A DNA stretch of 64,000 nucleotides from Prorocentrum cordatum (Eukaryota; Sar; Dinophyceae; Prorocentrales; Prorocentraceae). How positions within the stretch are numbered: the stretch's first letter is position 1; every line of letters begins with the position of its first letter. The DNA lies in NCBI GenBank assembly GCA_963575745.1, contig CAUYUJ010017837.1, positions 502,001-566,000 on the forward strand. Direction: 5' to 3'. Of the stretch, positions 43,381-54,107 are shown one piece after another. Under the pieces are notes generated by a model that saw only the letters and a program-made list of their open reading frames with translations, was not told the origin of the DNA and did not search any database. The position numbers and the translations under genes are program-made.

Positions 43381-43898
43381 CTGAGCGCGCGGCAATGATC
43401 CGGATCGACTTCCCCGACGTGGCCGCGCTCCAGCCAAGCGCCGTGTTGCGCTGCAATCACTTTTTCCGTCTCCCACAGGGAGGGATACTCGAACTTGTCG
43501 AGGAACCGCCGCCGGCCCTCTGCTGCGCCCCCCTCCATCTCCCGCTGGTGACGTATCCAATTCGCGGAGAACGCCGTGGCCGGTGTGAAGTGCTCCCGGG
43601 AGCCGTCTGGCAACGGCGAACACATGGGTGCAAATGCTTCCAATTCAGTCATCTCCTCAGTCAGAGTGTCGCTGTACGCTATAGCCAAGGGGCGCATAAT
43701 CAACTGCATGTACATGGCGGCTGTCTCCGAATCCTGCGCGTGCGACGGCATCTGGAACCCATCGAACATGGGAACTCGCAACACGGTGGTCAACCGCTGG
43801 ACTCGGGTCTTGGCGTGGGTGTAGTTCGGGTCGAAGTCGAACTCGATGGCCTTGGACTTCTCTGTGCCTGGAGCACATGGCAAGCAAGGGAGGCGCAT
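43381..43898 (-). pseudogene. Helitron-like/PIF1 gene, middle exon
   Basis: Protein text includes FDFDPNYTHAKTRVQRLTTV, FDGFQMPSHAQDSETAAMYM and QLIMRPLAI. In transposon proteins with a C-terminal PIF1 helicase, a segment of this kind (mature-peptide-like region with R-x-P...M-P...D-x-E...MY...L-x-R-P) precedes the helicase. The frame then runs into stops at its 3' end, consistent with an intron from about 43380 to 43050. Upstream, the continuing text MPLYIYAMWVYSAEKPP is at about 44165-44215 in another frame, so a second intron of about 270 bp (GAGG-rich, 43900-44165) is inferred. Confidence 0.6.
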
Positions 43899-44164
43899 TG
43901 CCTACTCCTCTCTCTCCCTCGGCCAGTCTACGACTTCCTCGGCCCTGCGCCCGACTATCTCCGACGCCAGAGTTGTTCTCCTCCTAGCCCACCTCTTTTT
44001 CTCTCTGCTCCTGCACCTCCTCCTCCTTCCCCCCTCCTCGTTTCCTTCGGCTTGAAAACGGCCCTCGATGACTTCCCTGCTCTCCTCTTCGCCTCTCCCC
44101 CTGTTCCTCCTCGCGCCCCCCCCCCCCCCTTCCCGTTCCCCCTTCCCCGGTTCCCAAGGCGCGT

Positions 44165-45325
44165 CCTTGGCAAGGAGGTGGCTTCTCGGCCGAGTAGACC
44201 CACATGGCGTAGATGTACAACGGCATGTCTTTGAGGACTGGGTGGTCTCCGCGATGTAACCAATCGTCGACGGGCGTATTGTGCGCGTGCGCCTGGCCCC
44301 CTCACTGTCCTTGTCCTCCGTCGTCTCCGCCTCTGCCTCGTTCAAGAAGCGCTGCAGCGCAGTCAGCGCTACTTTGCGCTCGTCCTTGTAAGACCCCGAC
44401 GAGTTCTGGCTCTTCACGGCCACGTCGTAGTTGTAGGCAGACTGGAGGTCCCCGAACTCGGTGCCATCAGGGTGCCGGTAGAGCTCCGCGCCGCCGTCCA
44501 GACGCACGCGCTCCCATCCCACGAGCGGATAAGACTGCCTGTTTTTGGTGAAATACCTCGGACCAACTCCGCCGCCGTCCTTGCTGTGTTTGTGTCGCAC
44601 GGCCTGGCCGAACTTGTTCCGCCACGTCTGCGCTGCGAGAAAGACGGCCCTCTTGATGAACACCTTCCAGCAACGATGGGAGAAGTACGTCATGGTGTTG
44701 AACATGATTGGCATCAGTATCTCGCTCATGCTCCTGTGATGGCACCGCTTGAAGGCAGACGACATAGTGTTCAGAGTCTGCAGGACTTGCCCAAACTTGT
44801 GGGGGCCTCGCCCGGGAGCTCCGGAAGCAGCGCGCCCCTTTGCATCGTGGCTCTGCGTCTTCTTGGTGGCCTCCAGCGTTTCCTCCCGCCTCAGCTCCAG
44901 ACGCTCGATCCCCTTGCGCAGCTACTCGAGGGCCCCCTGCATGTCCGACAGCTGCTTGGTGGTGTATGCATTGATGTAGGAGCCCGTGTTGATGCCGTCG
45001 CACATCGCGGCCGTGGACTCCCGCTCCATGACTGTCGCGAGCTCATCGTCCTGGGCGACTGTTGCATCGTCCGACCGCATGCACTCCAGCTTTGCTTGTC
45101 TCTTCCCAAGATATTCGGCGCCTTTCCCCTTCGCAGCGCTGGCTCCAACCGGGCGAGGAACTCCCGCACCTTGGCGACCAGCCAACTCTCGGGTACATGA
45201 ACAACTACGAATGGGTAGAGAATGACTACTTGCCGAGACGTTCTCTCGAGAAGGGCAATCCTCCCGCTGAGCCTCACGCATTCGCGGAGGAGTTTACTCC
45301 TGATGAGTGGAGAGCCCAATCCCAC
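44165..45325 (-). pseudogene. Helitron-like/PIF1 gene, upstream exon region, with an in-frame TAG
   Basis: One minus-strand frame reads AEYLGKRQAKLECMRSDDAT, then MCDGINTGSYINAYTTKQ (recalling the N-x-x-Y-x-x-x-Y-x-T-K element of Helitron-like proteins), reaches a TAG at 44922-44924, and continues in the same frame through IMFNTMTYFSHRCWKVFIKR and AVFLAAQTWRNKFGQAV to the segment before 44200. Upstream of about 45120 the protein-like text (ILYPFVVVHVPESWLVAKVR) is in another frame. So this copy carries one stop and at least one shift, unless introns intervene. No HUH nuclease histidine pair was found. Confidence 0.6.
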
Positions 45326-45399
45326 TCTACAACCCCTCCCCCCTCCACCCCCAGGCGGTAGTCCATGCCATTCAAGAAGGACAAGGCAGGGGTGGTCAC

Positions 45400-46215
45400 C
45401 GAGGGCCGTTCCCCGGAGAGCTAGAGGGCGCGGGAGTCACCGAGGCCGTTCCTGGGGGGCCCAGGAAAGGTGCAAGTTGCCTGACTCGCCCTTCGACGGA
45501 AAGCCTCTGGGCATTGCGAGGGGGTCACCGAGGGCCGCTCCTGGGAGGGCCAGGGGCGAGGGATCACCGAGGGCCGTTTCCCCATGGGACAAGAGGCGAG
45601 GGGGTCACCGAGGGCCGTTTCGCTGAATTCGAACGAAGCTGCGTGGCACCATTTGAGATATGCAAGGACGCAAGTTGCCTGACTCGCACTTTGACGGAAA
45701 GCCTCTGGGCACGGCGATCAGCGAAGCCTGTCAATGGAAAAGCTCCAGGCGCCCGCCGGATCGCTCGCGAGGAAGAACCCTTGGAACTGGGCCAGAGAGG
45801 ATCGAGATCTGAGACCCTGGCGCCCGATCAGACAAAGCGAGAATCTCATGGAGGGCCGTCTGCAAGCATGGGCAAACAGCGATGGGAGTCACCGAGGGCC
45901 GTTCCCCGGAGAGCTAGAGAGCGCGGGAGTCACCGAGGGCCGTTCCTGGGAGGCCCAGGGGCGAGAAATCACCGAAGGCCGTTTCCCCGTGGGACAAGAG
46001 GCGAGGAGGTCACCGAGGGCCGTTTCGCTGAATTCGACAAGAGCTGAATGTCAGCATTTGAGATATGCAAGGGTGCAAATTGCCTGACTCGCCCTTTGAC
46101 GGAAAGCCTCTGAGCATTGCGATTCGCGAAGCCTTTCGATAGAAAATCCCCAGGCGTACGCCGGATCTCTCGCGCGTAAGAACCCTTGGAACTGGGCCGG
46201 AGAGGATCGAGATCA
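45400..46215. repeat. Tandem duplication of a 350-420-bp segment inside the USP/PIF1 locus
   Basis: Copy 1 (about 45400-45815) and copy 2 (about 45885-46215) share the order caccgagggccgttccccgg, ggagtcaccgagggccgttc, gccgtttccccatgggacaa, gtttcgctgaattcga, tttgagatatgcaagg, gttgcctgactcgcc, gacggaaagcctctg and ttggaactgggcc. Copy 1 has an extra internal repetition of the gttgcctgactcgcc segment. The words caccgagggccgtt occur about nine times. The region separates the USP part from the helicase part of the gene and is intron-like. Confidence 0.75.
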
Positions 46216-46420
46216 GAGCTCGTCTGAGGCCCGGGCATGCGAGAGAACGTAGCGCCACAGGCACTGGCCGAGCGGCATCAGGTCGGCCTCGCCGCGGCGA
46301 AGAATCTCCAGCCTGGCAGACGCAGACGCACCGTGCTCTCGACGCGACCAAGTCCCATGAATGCAAGGCAAGGGGGGAGGGGAGGGGCGCGTTTCCAAAT
46401 CATATCGCACCCAGCGACTG
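46213..46420 (-). pseudogene. Possible exon between USP box and helicase part
   Basis: A minus-strand frame reads SARLEILRRGEADLMPLGQC then LWRYVLSHARASDEL, more protein-like than the flanking intron-like repeats. In gene order it follows the Cys box. Identity unknown. Confidence 0.3.
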
Positions 46421-46504
46421 GAGTCGCTCGCCGTGGTAACCGAGCACTAACTCGGGGAGCTCAGCGGTAGCCCAGGGCCGCTCTTCAAAACGCAATGCGA
46501 TTCG

Positions 46505-47030
46505 TCATGGGACTCGCAGCGCCGGAGCAACTGTGCGGAACAACGCGCTCGTGTGGATTTGAAGATCCCGACGCCTCCAAGGCTTGCAGTGGATCAGGGC
46601 CTGCACCACGGCGTTGAGGTAGCACGTGTTCCCGAAGTTGGGCATGCGCACGGACGTCAGGCAGAGGTTCGACAGGTCGTCTGTGACGCCAGCACAGAAA
46701 TCGAATACTCTCTCCTTTGCGAACGAGAACGAATCCGCGCGGGCGAGGCACATGCGTCTGAAGTCCGCCCAAGCAGCGAGCACCTGCGTGATGCGCTTGG
46801 CCCTGACCGGGTCGGGGCGCGGGTCCTCCTGGTCAGCCGCGTAGAGAAACTTCACCGCCTCCAGCCGCTCTGCCAGGGCAGCTTGCCGCGAGGGGCGCGC
46901 TGGGCCCTCCGCGGCACGCAGAGAGTCGATGCCATGGTGCTCTGCGGCGGTTCGAAAGGTCCAACGCCAGGGGGCGACATCGCTGACCTCCCCGTAGAAC
47001 TTGGCGCCAACTACGCCGAGCATGTCAGGC
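46505..47030 (-). pseudogene. USP (ubiquitin-specific protease, C19-like) Cys-box domain
   Basis: The frame contains VRMPNFGNTCYLNAVVQALI (cysteine about residue 155 counted from 47086), the Cys box signature G-N-T-C-Y-x-N-x-x-x-Q-x-L of C19 deubiquitinases, with the catalytic cysteine intact. Before it lie an Arg/Ala-rich helical segment and FALQPDMLGVVGAKFYGEVS. The His box that completes the active site was not found downstream; it would fall in the repeat-rich 45330-46500. The domain lies on the same strand and directly upstream of the helicase exons. C19 peptidases cleave ubiquitin or ubiquitin-like modifiers. Confidence 0.6.
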
Positions 47031-47880
47031 TGCAATGCGAACAGACGAAGACATCCATTATGTAGGGCGCATCTTTGGTAGAGCATCTGTTAAGCGCCTT
47101 CCACAAGTCGGCGTCGTCGCCCCTCCTCGACGGCAAGTACTCCGGATCAGAGGCTCGCTTTGCCGCGAATGCCGTGTGCCATTTCACTGCTTTCGCATCC
47201 GCTTTCGTCGTCAGTTTCTCGAGCTGAACTGATTCTCGCAGGCTTTGCGACCAAAGTACTTCTGCCCAACGGCGGTCCGTCTGAGTCGGCTCAGGGGACA
47301 GCTGAATGCGAGGGGTGCCTGTGGAACGAACACAGGTAGCAAGCAGAAGTGCTGGGGGCCGCTGAGGAATGAAAGGCTGCATGGGCGTGGACTTGATAGG
47401 CGTGTCCTGCGCGGGCATGGCAACGCCCCCGTTGCCGGCGTCGCCGACCCGCCGAACTTTCGCCAACGGCGAGCCATCGCCATCCTCCGCACCCCCCCCC
47501 GGCTGATCAGCTGGGAACCCGCCGGACGAAGGGTTCAGCAAGTACCTAGTCAAGCACTGCCTCCTGGCATCGTCGGCGCCTTTTGTTCGCGGCAACTCGT
47601 TGTACCTGGTGAGGAGCGTGTCAGGCCACCAGTTTGCCAGCTGTCGGTGGTAAGCATCAAATGCGCCGCGTACCAAGGCGTTCCCATGCCGGAAAACATA
47701 TATTCGCAAATCATCCAGGCTCACCTCGGCGCCCATATCTTGCATTGATTTCTTGAGCTGCTCGCAAGGCGGTGGCAAAGCAGACATTGCGCATTTGGGC
47801 GCCATGATGGGGACCGTACCTTTGACGGAGAGTAACCGGCGGCCGTCCGCATTCACATATCCAGCAGTCTGAGGCCGCAT
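47030..47880 (-). pseudogene. N-terminal part of the USP/PIF1 gene
   Basis: Minus-strand frame starting MRPQTAGYVNADGRRLLSVK at 47880 and protein-like to about 47030 (for example VFRHGNALVRGAFDAYHRQL, KAVKWHTAFAAKRASDPEYL, DLWKALNRCSTKDAPYIMDV), where the text moves to the frame of the USP box. One shift or short intron is therefore needed near 47030. No domain recognised in this part. The 89-bp satellite begins about 55 bases upstream of its start. Confidence 0.45.
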
Positions 47881-47933
47881 GAGCCAGGGTGGCTACAATT
47901 CTTGATGATGATGACGATTATGATGCTACAGCT

Positions 47934-49457
47934 GCGCACCCCCTATGGCGTCGAGAAAGTGCCACGCCTGCTGTGCCTGGACGACCGCCGTGCATAGCGG
48001 CCGCGCTCAGGGACCACCCCCTGCGCACCCCCTATGGTGTCGAGAAAGTTCCACGCCTTCTGGGCCTGGACGACCGTCGTGCATAGCGGCCGAGCTCAGG
48101 GACCACCCCCTGCGCACCCCCTATGGTGTCGAGAAAGTGCCACGCCTGCTATGCCTGGACGACCGTCGTGCATAGCGGCCGAGCTCAGGGACCACCCCCT
48201 GCGCACCCCCTCTGGTGTCGGGAAAGTGCCACGCCTGCTGTGCCTGGACGACCGTCGTGCATATCGACCGAGCTCAGGGACCACCCCCTGCGCACCCCCT
48301 GTGGTGTCGAGAAAGTGCCACGCCTGCTGTGTTTGGACGACCGTCGTCCATAGCGGCGAGCTCAGGGACCACCCCCTGCGCACCCCCCTATGGTGTCGAG
48401 AAAGTGCCACGCCTGCTGTGCCTGGACGACCGTCGTGCATAGCGGCGAGCTCAGGGACCACCCCCTGCGCACCCCCTTATGGTGTCGAGAAAATGCCACG
48501 CCTGCTGTGCCTGGACGACCGTCGTGCATAGCGGCCGAGCTCAGGGACCACCGCCTGCACACCCCCCTAGTGTGTCGAGAAAGTGCCACGCCTGCTGTGC
48601 CTGGACGGCCGTCGTGCATAGCGGCCGAGCTCAGGGACCTCCCCCCTGCGCACCCCCTGCGGTGTCGAGAAACTGCCACGCCTGCTGTGCCTGGACGACC
48701 GTCGTGCGTAGCGGCCGCGCTCAGGGACCACCCCCTGCGCACCCCCTGTGGTGTCGAGAAAGTGCCACGCCTGCTATGCCTGGACGACCGTCGTGCATAG
48801 CGGCCGAGCTCAGGGACCACCCCCTGCGCACCCCCTCTGGTGTCGAGAAAGTGCCACGCTGCTGTGCCTGGACGACCGTCGTGCATAGCGACCGCGCTCA
48901 GGGACCACCCCCTGCGCACCCCCTGTGGTGTCGAGAAAGTGCCACGCTTGCTGTGCCTGGACGACCGTCATAGCGGCGAGCTCAGGGACCAACCCCTCTG
49001 GTGTCTGCCACGCCTGCTGTGCCTGGACGACCGTCGTGCATAGCGGCCGAGCTCAGGGACCACCCCCTGCGCACCCCCTATGGTGTCGAGAAAGTGCCAC
49101 GCCTGCTGTGCCTGGGCGACCGTCGTGCATAGCGGCCGAGCTCAGGAACCACCCCCTGCGCACCTCCTCTGGTGTCGAGAAACCGCCTGTTGTGCCTGGA
49201 CGACCGTCGTGCGTAGCGGCCGCGCTCAGGGACCACCCCCTGCGCACCCCCATGGTGTCGAGAACATGCCACGCCTGCTGTGCCTGGACGACCGTCGTGC
49301 ATAGCGGCCGAGCTCAGGGACCACCCCCTGCGCACCCCCTGTGGTGTCGAGAAAGTGCCACGCCTGCTGTGCCTGGACAACCGTCGTGCATAGCGGCCGA
49401 GCTCAGGGACCACCCCCTGCGCACCCCCTGTGGTGTCGAGAAAGTGCCACCCCTGCC
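47934..49457 (+). repeat. 89-bp satellite, about 17 copies plus one truncated
   Basis: Unit: cgcaccccctatggtgtcga, gaaagtgccacgcctgctgt, gcctggacgaccgtcgtgca, tagcggccgagctcagggac, caccccctg. Copies start every 86-91 bases and are 90-99% alike by eye; one near 49000 lacks about 15-20 bases. As 89 is not a multiple of 3, frames shift from copy to copy, yet several stay open for hundreds of bases because the unit has few stops. The unit is not palindromic and has no spacer structure, so it is not a CRISPR. Confidence 0.9.
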
Positions 49458-49465
49458 ACGCTCTG

Positions 49466-49805
49466 CCGTGCCGTGCCCTGCGCGCCTGCCTTGTGTGCTA
49501 TGCTGTGCTGAGCTGTGCTGCGATGTGCTGTGCTGTGCCGTGCCGTGTTGTGCTGCGGTGTGCTGTACTGTGCTATGCTGTGCTTTGTTGTGCAGGTGTG
49601 CTGTGCAAAACTGCCACGCCTGCTGTGCCGTGGACGACCCCTATGGCGTCGAGAATGTGCCGCACGTGCCAAGCCGTGTGTGTGTGTGTGTGTGTGCTGT
49701 GCTGTGCTGTGCTGTGCTGTGCTGCGCTGCGCTGTGCTGTGCTGTGCTGTGCTGTGCTGTGCTGTGCTGCGCTGCGCTGCGCTGCGTTGCGCTGTGCTGT
49801 GTGCG
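49466..49805 (+). repeat. Degenerate TGTGC pentamer array
   Basis: Runs of tgctgtgctgtgctgcgctg, interrupted at about 49605-49672 by a partial satellite unit (gccacgcctgctgtgccgtgg) and followed by (tg)n at 49676-49696. Cys/Ala/Val-rich frames are artefacts. Confidence 0.85.
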
Positions 49806-49990
49806 TGAGGAGGAGGGGGAGGAGGAGGAGGACGGGAGGAGGGCGGGTGTGGGTGAGACGCGGGTGCGGCGCGGGTGGGAAGAAAACCAGAACCCCACGA
49901 AGCATGTGGGGAAAAAACGGGTGCCGCTATAACATCTTCCCAGAGCTTCTATAACGCCTCCCCGCGGGCGCTGATTAAACCCCATCCAAG

Positions 49991-50333
49991 TTCTAAACGC
50001 TTTGCGTATCCCCCCCAGCCCTTCCAAAAATGAGTCTGAATAGAGTGGAGGTGATGAGGGAAGCGGGGGGAGCATACAGAAGAACAAAGGGCGGGATAAG
50101 CCGCCATATATCCCAAGAGGGGGAGGATATAGGAGTCGTCGCCGTCGTCGGAGTAGGAGGAGCAAGAGGAGGAAAGGGAGGAGGAGCAGGAGGAGGAAGA
50201 GGAGGAGGAGGAGGAGATGGAGGAGGGCGAGAACGTGGGTGACGAGAAGGAGGAGAAGGAAAAGGAAGAGGAGGAGGAGAGGGAGGAGGGAGGAGGGAGA
50301 AAAAGAGGAGGAGGAAGAGGAGGAGGAGGACAA
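49991..50333 (-). mobile_element. CCCACCAGCCC-family element, truncated copy E (3' end only)
   Basis: On the minus strand it ends GGGCTGGGGGGGATACGCAAAG then CGTTTAGAA at 49991. The hairpin is altered (ACGCAAAGCGT, still a 4-bp stem). Its interior is a (gga)n-rich stretch (50145-50330) and its 5' half is missing, replaced by copy F on the other strand. Confidence 0.55.
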
Positions 50334-51358
50334 TCCCACCAGCCCTCTGGGCGTAGGTGGTCTAGAACAGATCCTCTTCCACCCCTCCCTCTTCCCCCTT
50401 GGGGAGGGGTTTACCCCTCCCCCTACCCCCTCCCCCGGACCTGGACGGAGGGTTCCCCGAGCGGTCGGACGGCTCTTTTGGCCCCCAAATGGCTTCAAGA
50501 GCGCGTCAGAGAGTCCAAGATGAGCTCCAAGATGGCTCAAGATAGCGCAAGATCGCTCGAGATGGTTCCAAAAGGCCCAAAAACGGCCCCAAGACGGCTC
50601 CAAGTGGCCAAAGAGCTCCCCAAGGAGGCCCCGAAGAGGCCAACATCGTCCCAAAACCTTAGGAAAATCAATGTTTGTTGCTTTCTCCCCGTTTCGCTTC
50701 CGATGGCCATCCAAGGCCTCAAGATGGTTCCAAGATGGCCCAAGAGGGCCCCACAAGAGGCCCAAGAGAGCCCCAAGACGGCCCCAAGAACGCCCAAGAG
50801 CATTCCAAGAGCCCCCCAAGAGGCGATGTTTGGAGCTCCTGAGGGGGGAGGCTAATTAGGGAACGCCCCTTCGTTGATCGATCTCCTCCGAGATGGCCCC
50901 AAGAGCGCCCCTACAGCCCCCAAGACCGCCCCAAGAGCGCCCCAAGAGGCGCCCAGACGGCCCCAAGAGGCGCCCAAGAGGCCTCCAAGAGGCTCCCAAG
51001 AAACCCCGAAGAAACCTCAAGAAGATCTCCGAAATGCATTTAAGACGCTTCTGGCTCTTCGGTTCGCCGTCCTCTTCAATGTCTCATCCCCCTGTTCTTC
51101 CTCCTCCTTCTCCTCCTTCTCCTCCCTCTGCTCTTTCTCCTCCTTCTCGTCCTCCTCGTCCTCTCCCTACTCCTCATTCTCCTCCTCCTCCTCTTCCTCC
51201 CCCTCCCCCTCCGACGAGGATTCCTTCTCCATCCTCCCCCTCTTGGGGTACGTAACAGCTTCCCCCGCCTTTTGTTATTCTGCATGCTCCCCGACTTCCC
51301 TGATCACCTCAATTCCCCTGAGCATCGTTTCTGGATGGGCTGGTCGAAGCGTCAACAA
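50334..51358 (+). mobile_element. CCCACCAGCCC-family element, copy F
   Basis: Begins TCCCACCAGCCCTCTGGGCG after an A, has the pyrimidine block, CCAAGA words, a diverged core and aattagggaacgccccttcg, then a pyrimidine-rich (ctcctc)n stretch, and ends tctggatgggctggtcgaag followed by cgtcaacaat. The hairpin is damaged (ggatacgc lost). Confidence 0.6.
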
Positions 51359-51359
51359 T

Positions 51360-51800
51360 TTCGAGCTTAGGGGCCTCTTGGGCCGTCTTTGGGACCTCCT
51401 GACGGTCCTGGGGGCTTCTTGAGTATCTCGGTGAGCTTGCTAGGGCTTCTTAGGGGTTTCTTGGGAGCGTTTTGGGGGCCTCTTGGGCGCATCTTGGAGC
51501 CTCTTGGGGCCCTTTTCGGGCGGTTTTGGTGCGCTCTTGGGGCTATGTTGGAGGAGATCTATCAAAGAAGGGAGGTGGGAATTAGCGTTGCCCCTCTGGA
51601 GTGCCTCTTGGGCCCCAACAGGGGCCACAATCTTTTCAAAATCTACAGAAATCAATATTTTCGCTCTTGGAGCCGTCTTGGACGCCCCAACGACCCGCGG
51701 AACCCCCCGTCCAGGTCCACGGGAGGAGGTAGGGGGAGGGAATAAAAAGTTGGAAAAGGAAATTGCTTACACCACAGACGCCCAGAGGGCTGGTGGTGGA
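51360..51800 (-). mobile_element. CCCACCAGCCC-family element, truncated copy (inverted next to copy F)
   Basis: On the minus strand it begins CCACCAGCCCTCTGGGCGTC (51800), with the pyrimidine block ccctccccctacctcctccc and core (ggctccaagagcgaaaatat), and runs to the copy F 3' end without its own recognisable 3' hairpin. Confidence 0.55.
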
Positions 51801-51924
51801 GTTTTCCGGGGCTGCTACAACGCTTCCTTTGGGGCCCGTGTATCAGCTTATAAGTTTGGCTCCAGTGCCGTTACAACACTTCCTTGTGATATTGAAAAAT
51901 GTTATAGTTCACCGCTCATAGTTT

Positions 51925-52165
51925 CACCGCCCTCCCACCACTACGCGCAGGCCTCCACTCCCCCATCCCCCGAGATGGGAAGTGGGAGGAGGTTAATTGG
52001 GAAGCTTATGTGCTCCAAGACGGCTCGAATTGACCTATCGCAGGCCTTGGGCGCATCCTTAGACGGCCCTAAATTACTCCAACAGGCTCCCCGGCTTTGG
52101 GCCCACCCCAAAACGTTCGTATAACAGCTCCAGCGGCCCGTATAATATGTCAGGGGACCGTATAA
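51925..52165 (+). repeat. ~200-bp dispersed duplicate, copy 1
   Basis: Shares with 52905-53095 the order caccgccctcccaccac, cgaattgacctatcgcagg, ccttgggcgcatcc, gggcccaccccaaaacgttc and cgtataacagctcc. The words cgtataacannctcc also occur singly around 51870 and 49930. Confidence 0.65.
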
Positions 52166-52204
52166 CACCTCCTTCGGGCCTCAATTTTAAATTCACACCA
52201 GAGG

Positions 52205-52900
52205 AAACGTAACAATTGTCTCCTCTCTTTCTTTCTCTCCGTCTTCCCCCCCTCTTCCTCCGCTCCTCTTCTTCGGCATCCTTGTCCTAATTGCTCGTTC
52301 CTCTCGCCCACTGAGAACCCCGTGCACACCCTTCACCCCCCGTCTTCCACCTCGTCTTTGCTTGCCGGTCGCCTCGCCCTCGCTCCAGTACGGGGAGGAT
52401 ACATGGTCAGAACGAGGAGGACTGGGAGGTGCGGGAGGGTGGAGGAAGGGGTGCAGGGAAGGCGAAGGAGACAGAGGGGGAGGAGGAGGACGAGGAAAAT
52501 AATGAAGAGGAATAGCAAACAAAATAGCAAAGAAATGAGGAGGGCGAGCATGTCATGCCGCATTCACCTGGAATACCACTTGCCGCTCCTAGATCGATCG
52601 ATGAACCCTCCACGCGTGGGCGCGTGGACACCACGCCGTTGTCGGGTAGAATTCGTTTTCGTTTGGTGTTGACTAGTAGGGATCTGGTACAGCTCGCTAC
52701 ACTCATTTATGTCTGGTAAGGTTTGCTATTGTCTGATAGGGTTTGCTGCTGTTTGGAAGGGTTCGCTGTCTGGGAAGATTCGCTAGACTGGTAGGGTTCG
52801 CTAAAAGCGCCCCGCTGCGAACGGCGAGCTCATCACGGGAAACGCCGAATCTACCCAGGCCTAAGGCTCTATAGTGCGGCTAAGCCTTGCATGATTCCAA
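52205..52900. repeat. Spacer with a ~28-bp repeat (tgtctggtagggtttgct) at 52690-52805
   Basis: The words gtctg-gtaggg-ttcgct recur about five times between 52690 and 52805. The rest (52205-52680) is unremarkable with short polypurine frames. Confidence 0.45.
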
Positions 52901-52904
52901 CAAA

Positions 52905-53095
52905 TTCACCATTCCCCCACCACGCGAACACCTCCCCATCCCCTCCCCCCAGAATCGGCGTGCTCCAAAACGGCCCGAATTGACTTATCGTAGGCCTTGG
53001 TCGCATCCCAAGCCGACGCGCTTGTGGGCCCTGGGCCCACCCCAAGAGGTTCGCATAACAATTCCGAGAAGCCCGTATAACAGCTCGCCTGAGCT
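52905..53095 (+). repeat. ~200-bp dispersed duplicate, copy 2
   Basis: See copy 1 at 51925; here the shared words are cgaattgacttatcgtaggc, cttggtcgcatcc, gggcccaccccaagaggttc and cgtataacagctcg. Confidence 0.65.
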
Positions 53096-53389
53096 CCAAG
53101 TCCACCCCAGAGAAGGCGCAAAAACAGCAAATCTCCAATGTTTTCCATTGGCCTCATTGCCTCCATTGTAACCCCCCGGGCGCTCCACAATGGACGGACG
53201 ACGACGCCGCCCACGCGGAAAGGCAAGAGTTGGAAGAGGAAGGGGATGGATGGTTTTTGCAGTTGCATTAAAAAAGGATAAGAATTATTCACTGCGTGGG
53301 GATCCCCATATGTGCATCTCCTTGCTGGCGCTCCCTTGGTGGTGGGACTCGGTGAGGACGAATCTGGATTTAAGTGTGACTGAGCTGCC

Positions 53390-53619
53390 TCTCTCTCTGC
53401 TCTCTCTGCTCTCTCTGTCTCTCTCTCTCTCTGCCCTCTCTCTGTCTCTGCCTCTCTTTCCCTGCTCTCTCTCTCTCTCTGCCTCTCTCTCTGCCTCTGT
53501 CTCTCTGCTCTCTCTCTCTCTCTGCCTCTCTCTCTGTGCCTCTCTCTCTCTGCCTCTATCTCTGCTCTCTCTCTCTCTCTCTCCTCTCTCTCTTCTCTCT
53601 ATTCTCTCTCTGCTCTCTC

Positions 53620-53652
<33 letters not shown>

Positions 53653-53713
53653 GCTCTCTCTCTTCTCTTCTCTTCTCTTCTCTCTCTCTCTATCTCTCTC
53701 TCTCTCTTCTCTC

Positions 53714-53757
<44 letters not shown>

Positions 53758-53796
53758 GCTCTCTCGCTCTCTCTTGCTCTCTCTCGCTCTCTGTCG

Positions 53797-53827
<31 letters not shown>

Positions 53828-53927
53828 GCTCTCACTCGCTCTCTCTCGCTCTCTCTCGCTCTCCCTCGCTCTCTCCCGCTCTCTCTCTCTCTCTCTCTCT
53901 CTCTCTGCTCTCTCTCTCTCTCTCTCG

Positions 53928-54022
<95 letters not shown>

Positions 54023-54052
54023 CTCTCTCTCCCCCCCCCTCTCTCTCCACTT

Positions 54053-54107
<55 letters not shown>

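Noticed and set aside
47934-49457. CRISPR-like array
   Set aside because: Repeats are 89 bp and adjacent, without unique spacers, in eukaryotic-type DNA.
47889-49932. Overlapping frames with the text HACCAWTTVVHSGRAQGPP
   Set aside because: Products of the 89-bp satellite; the frame shifts each unit.
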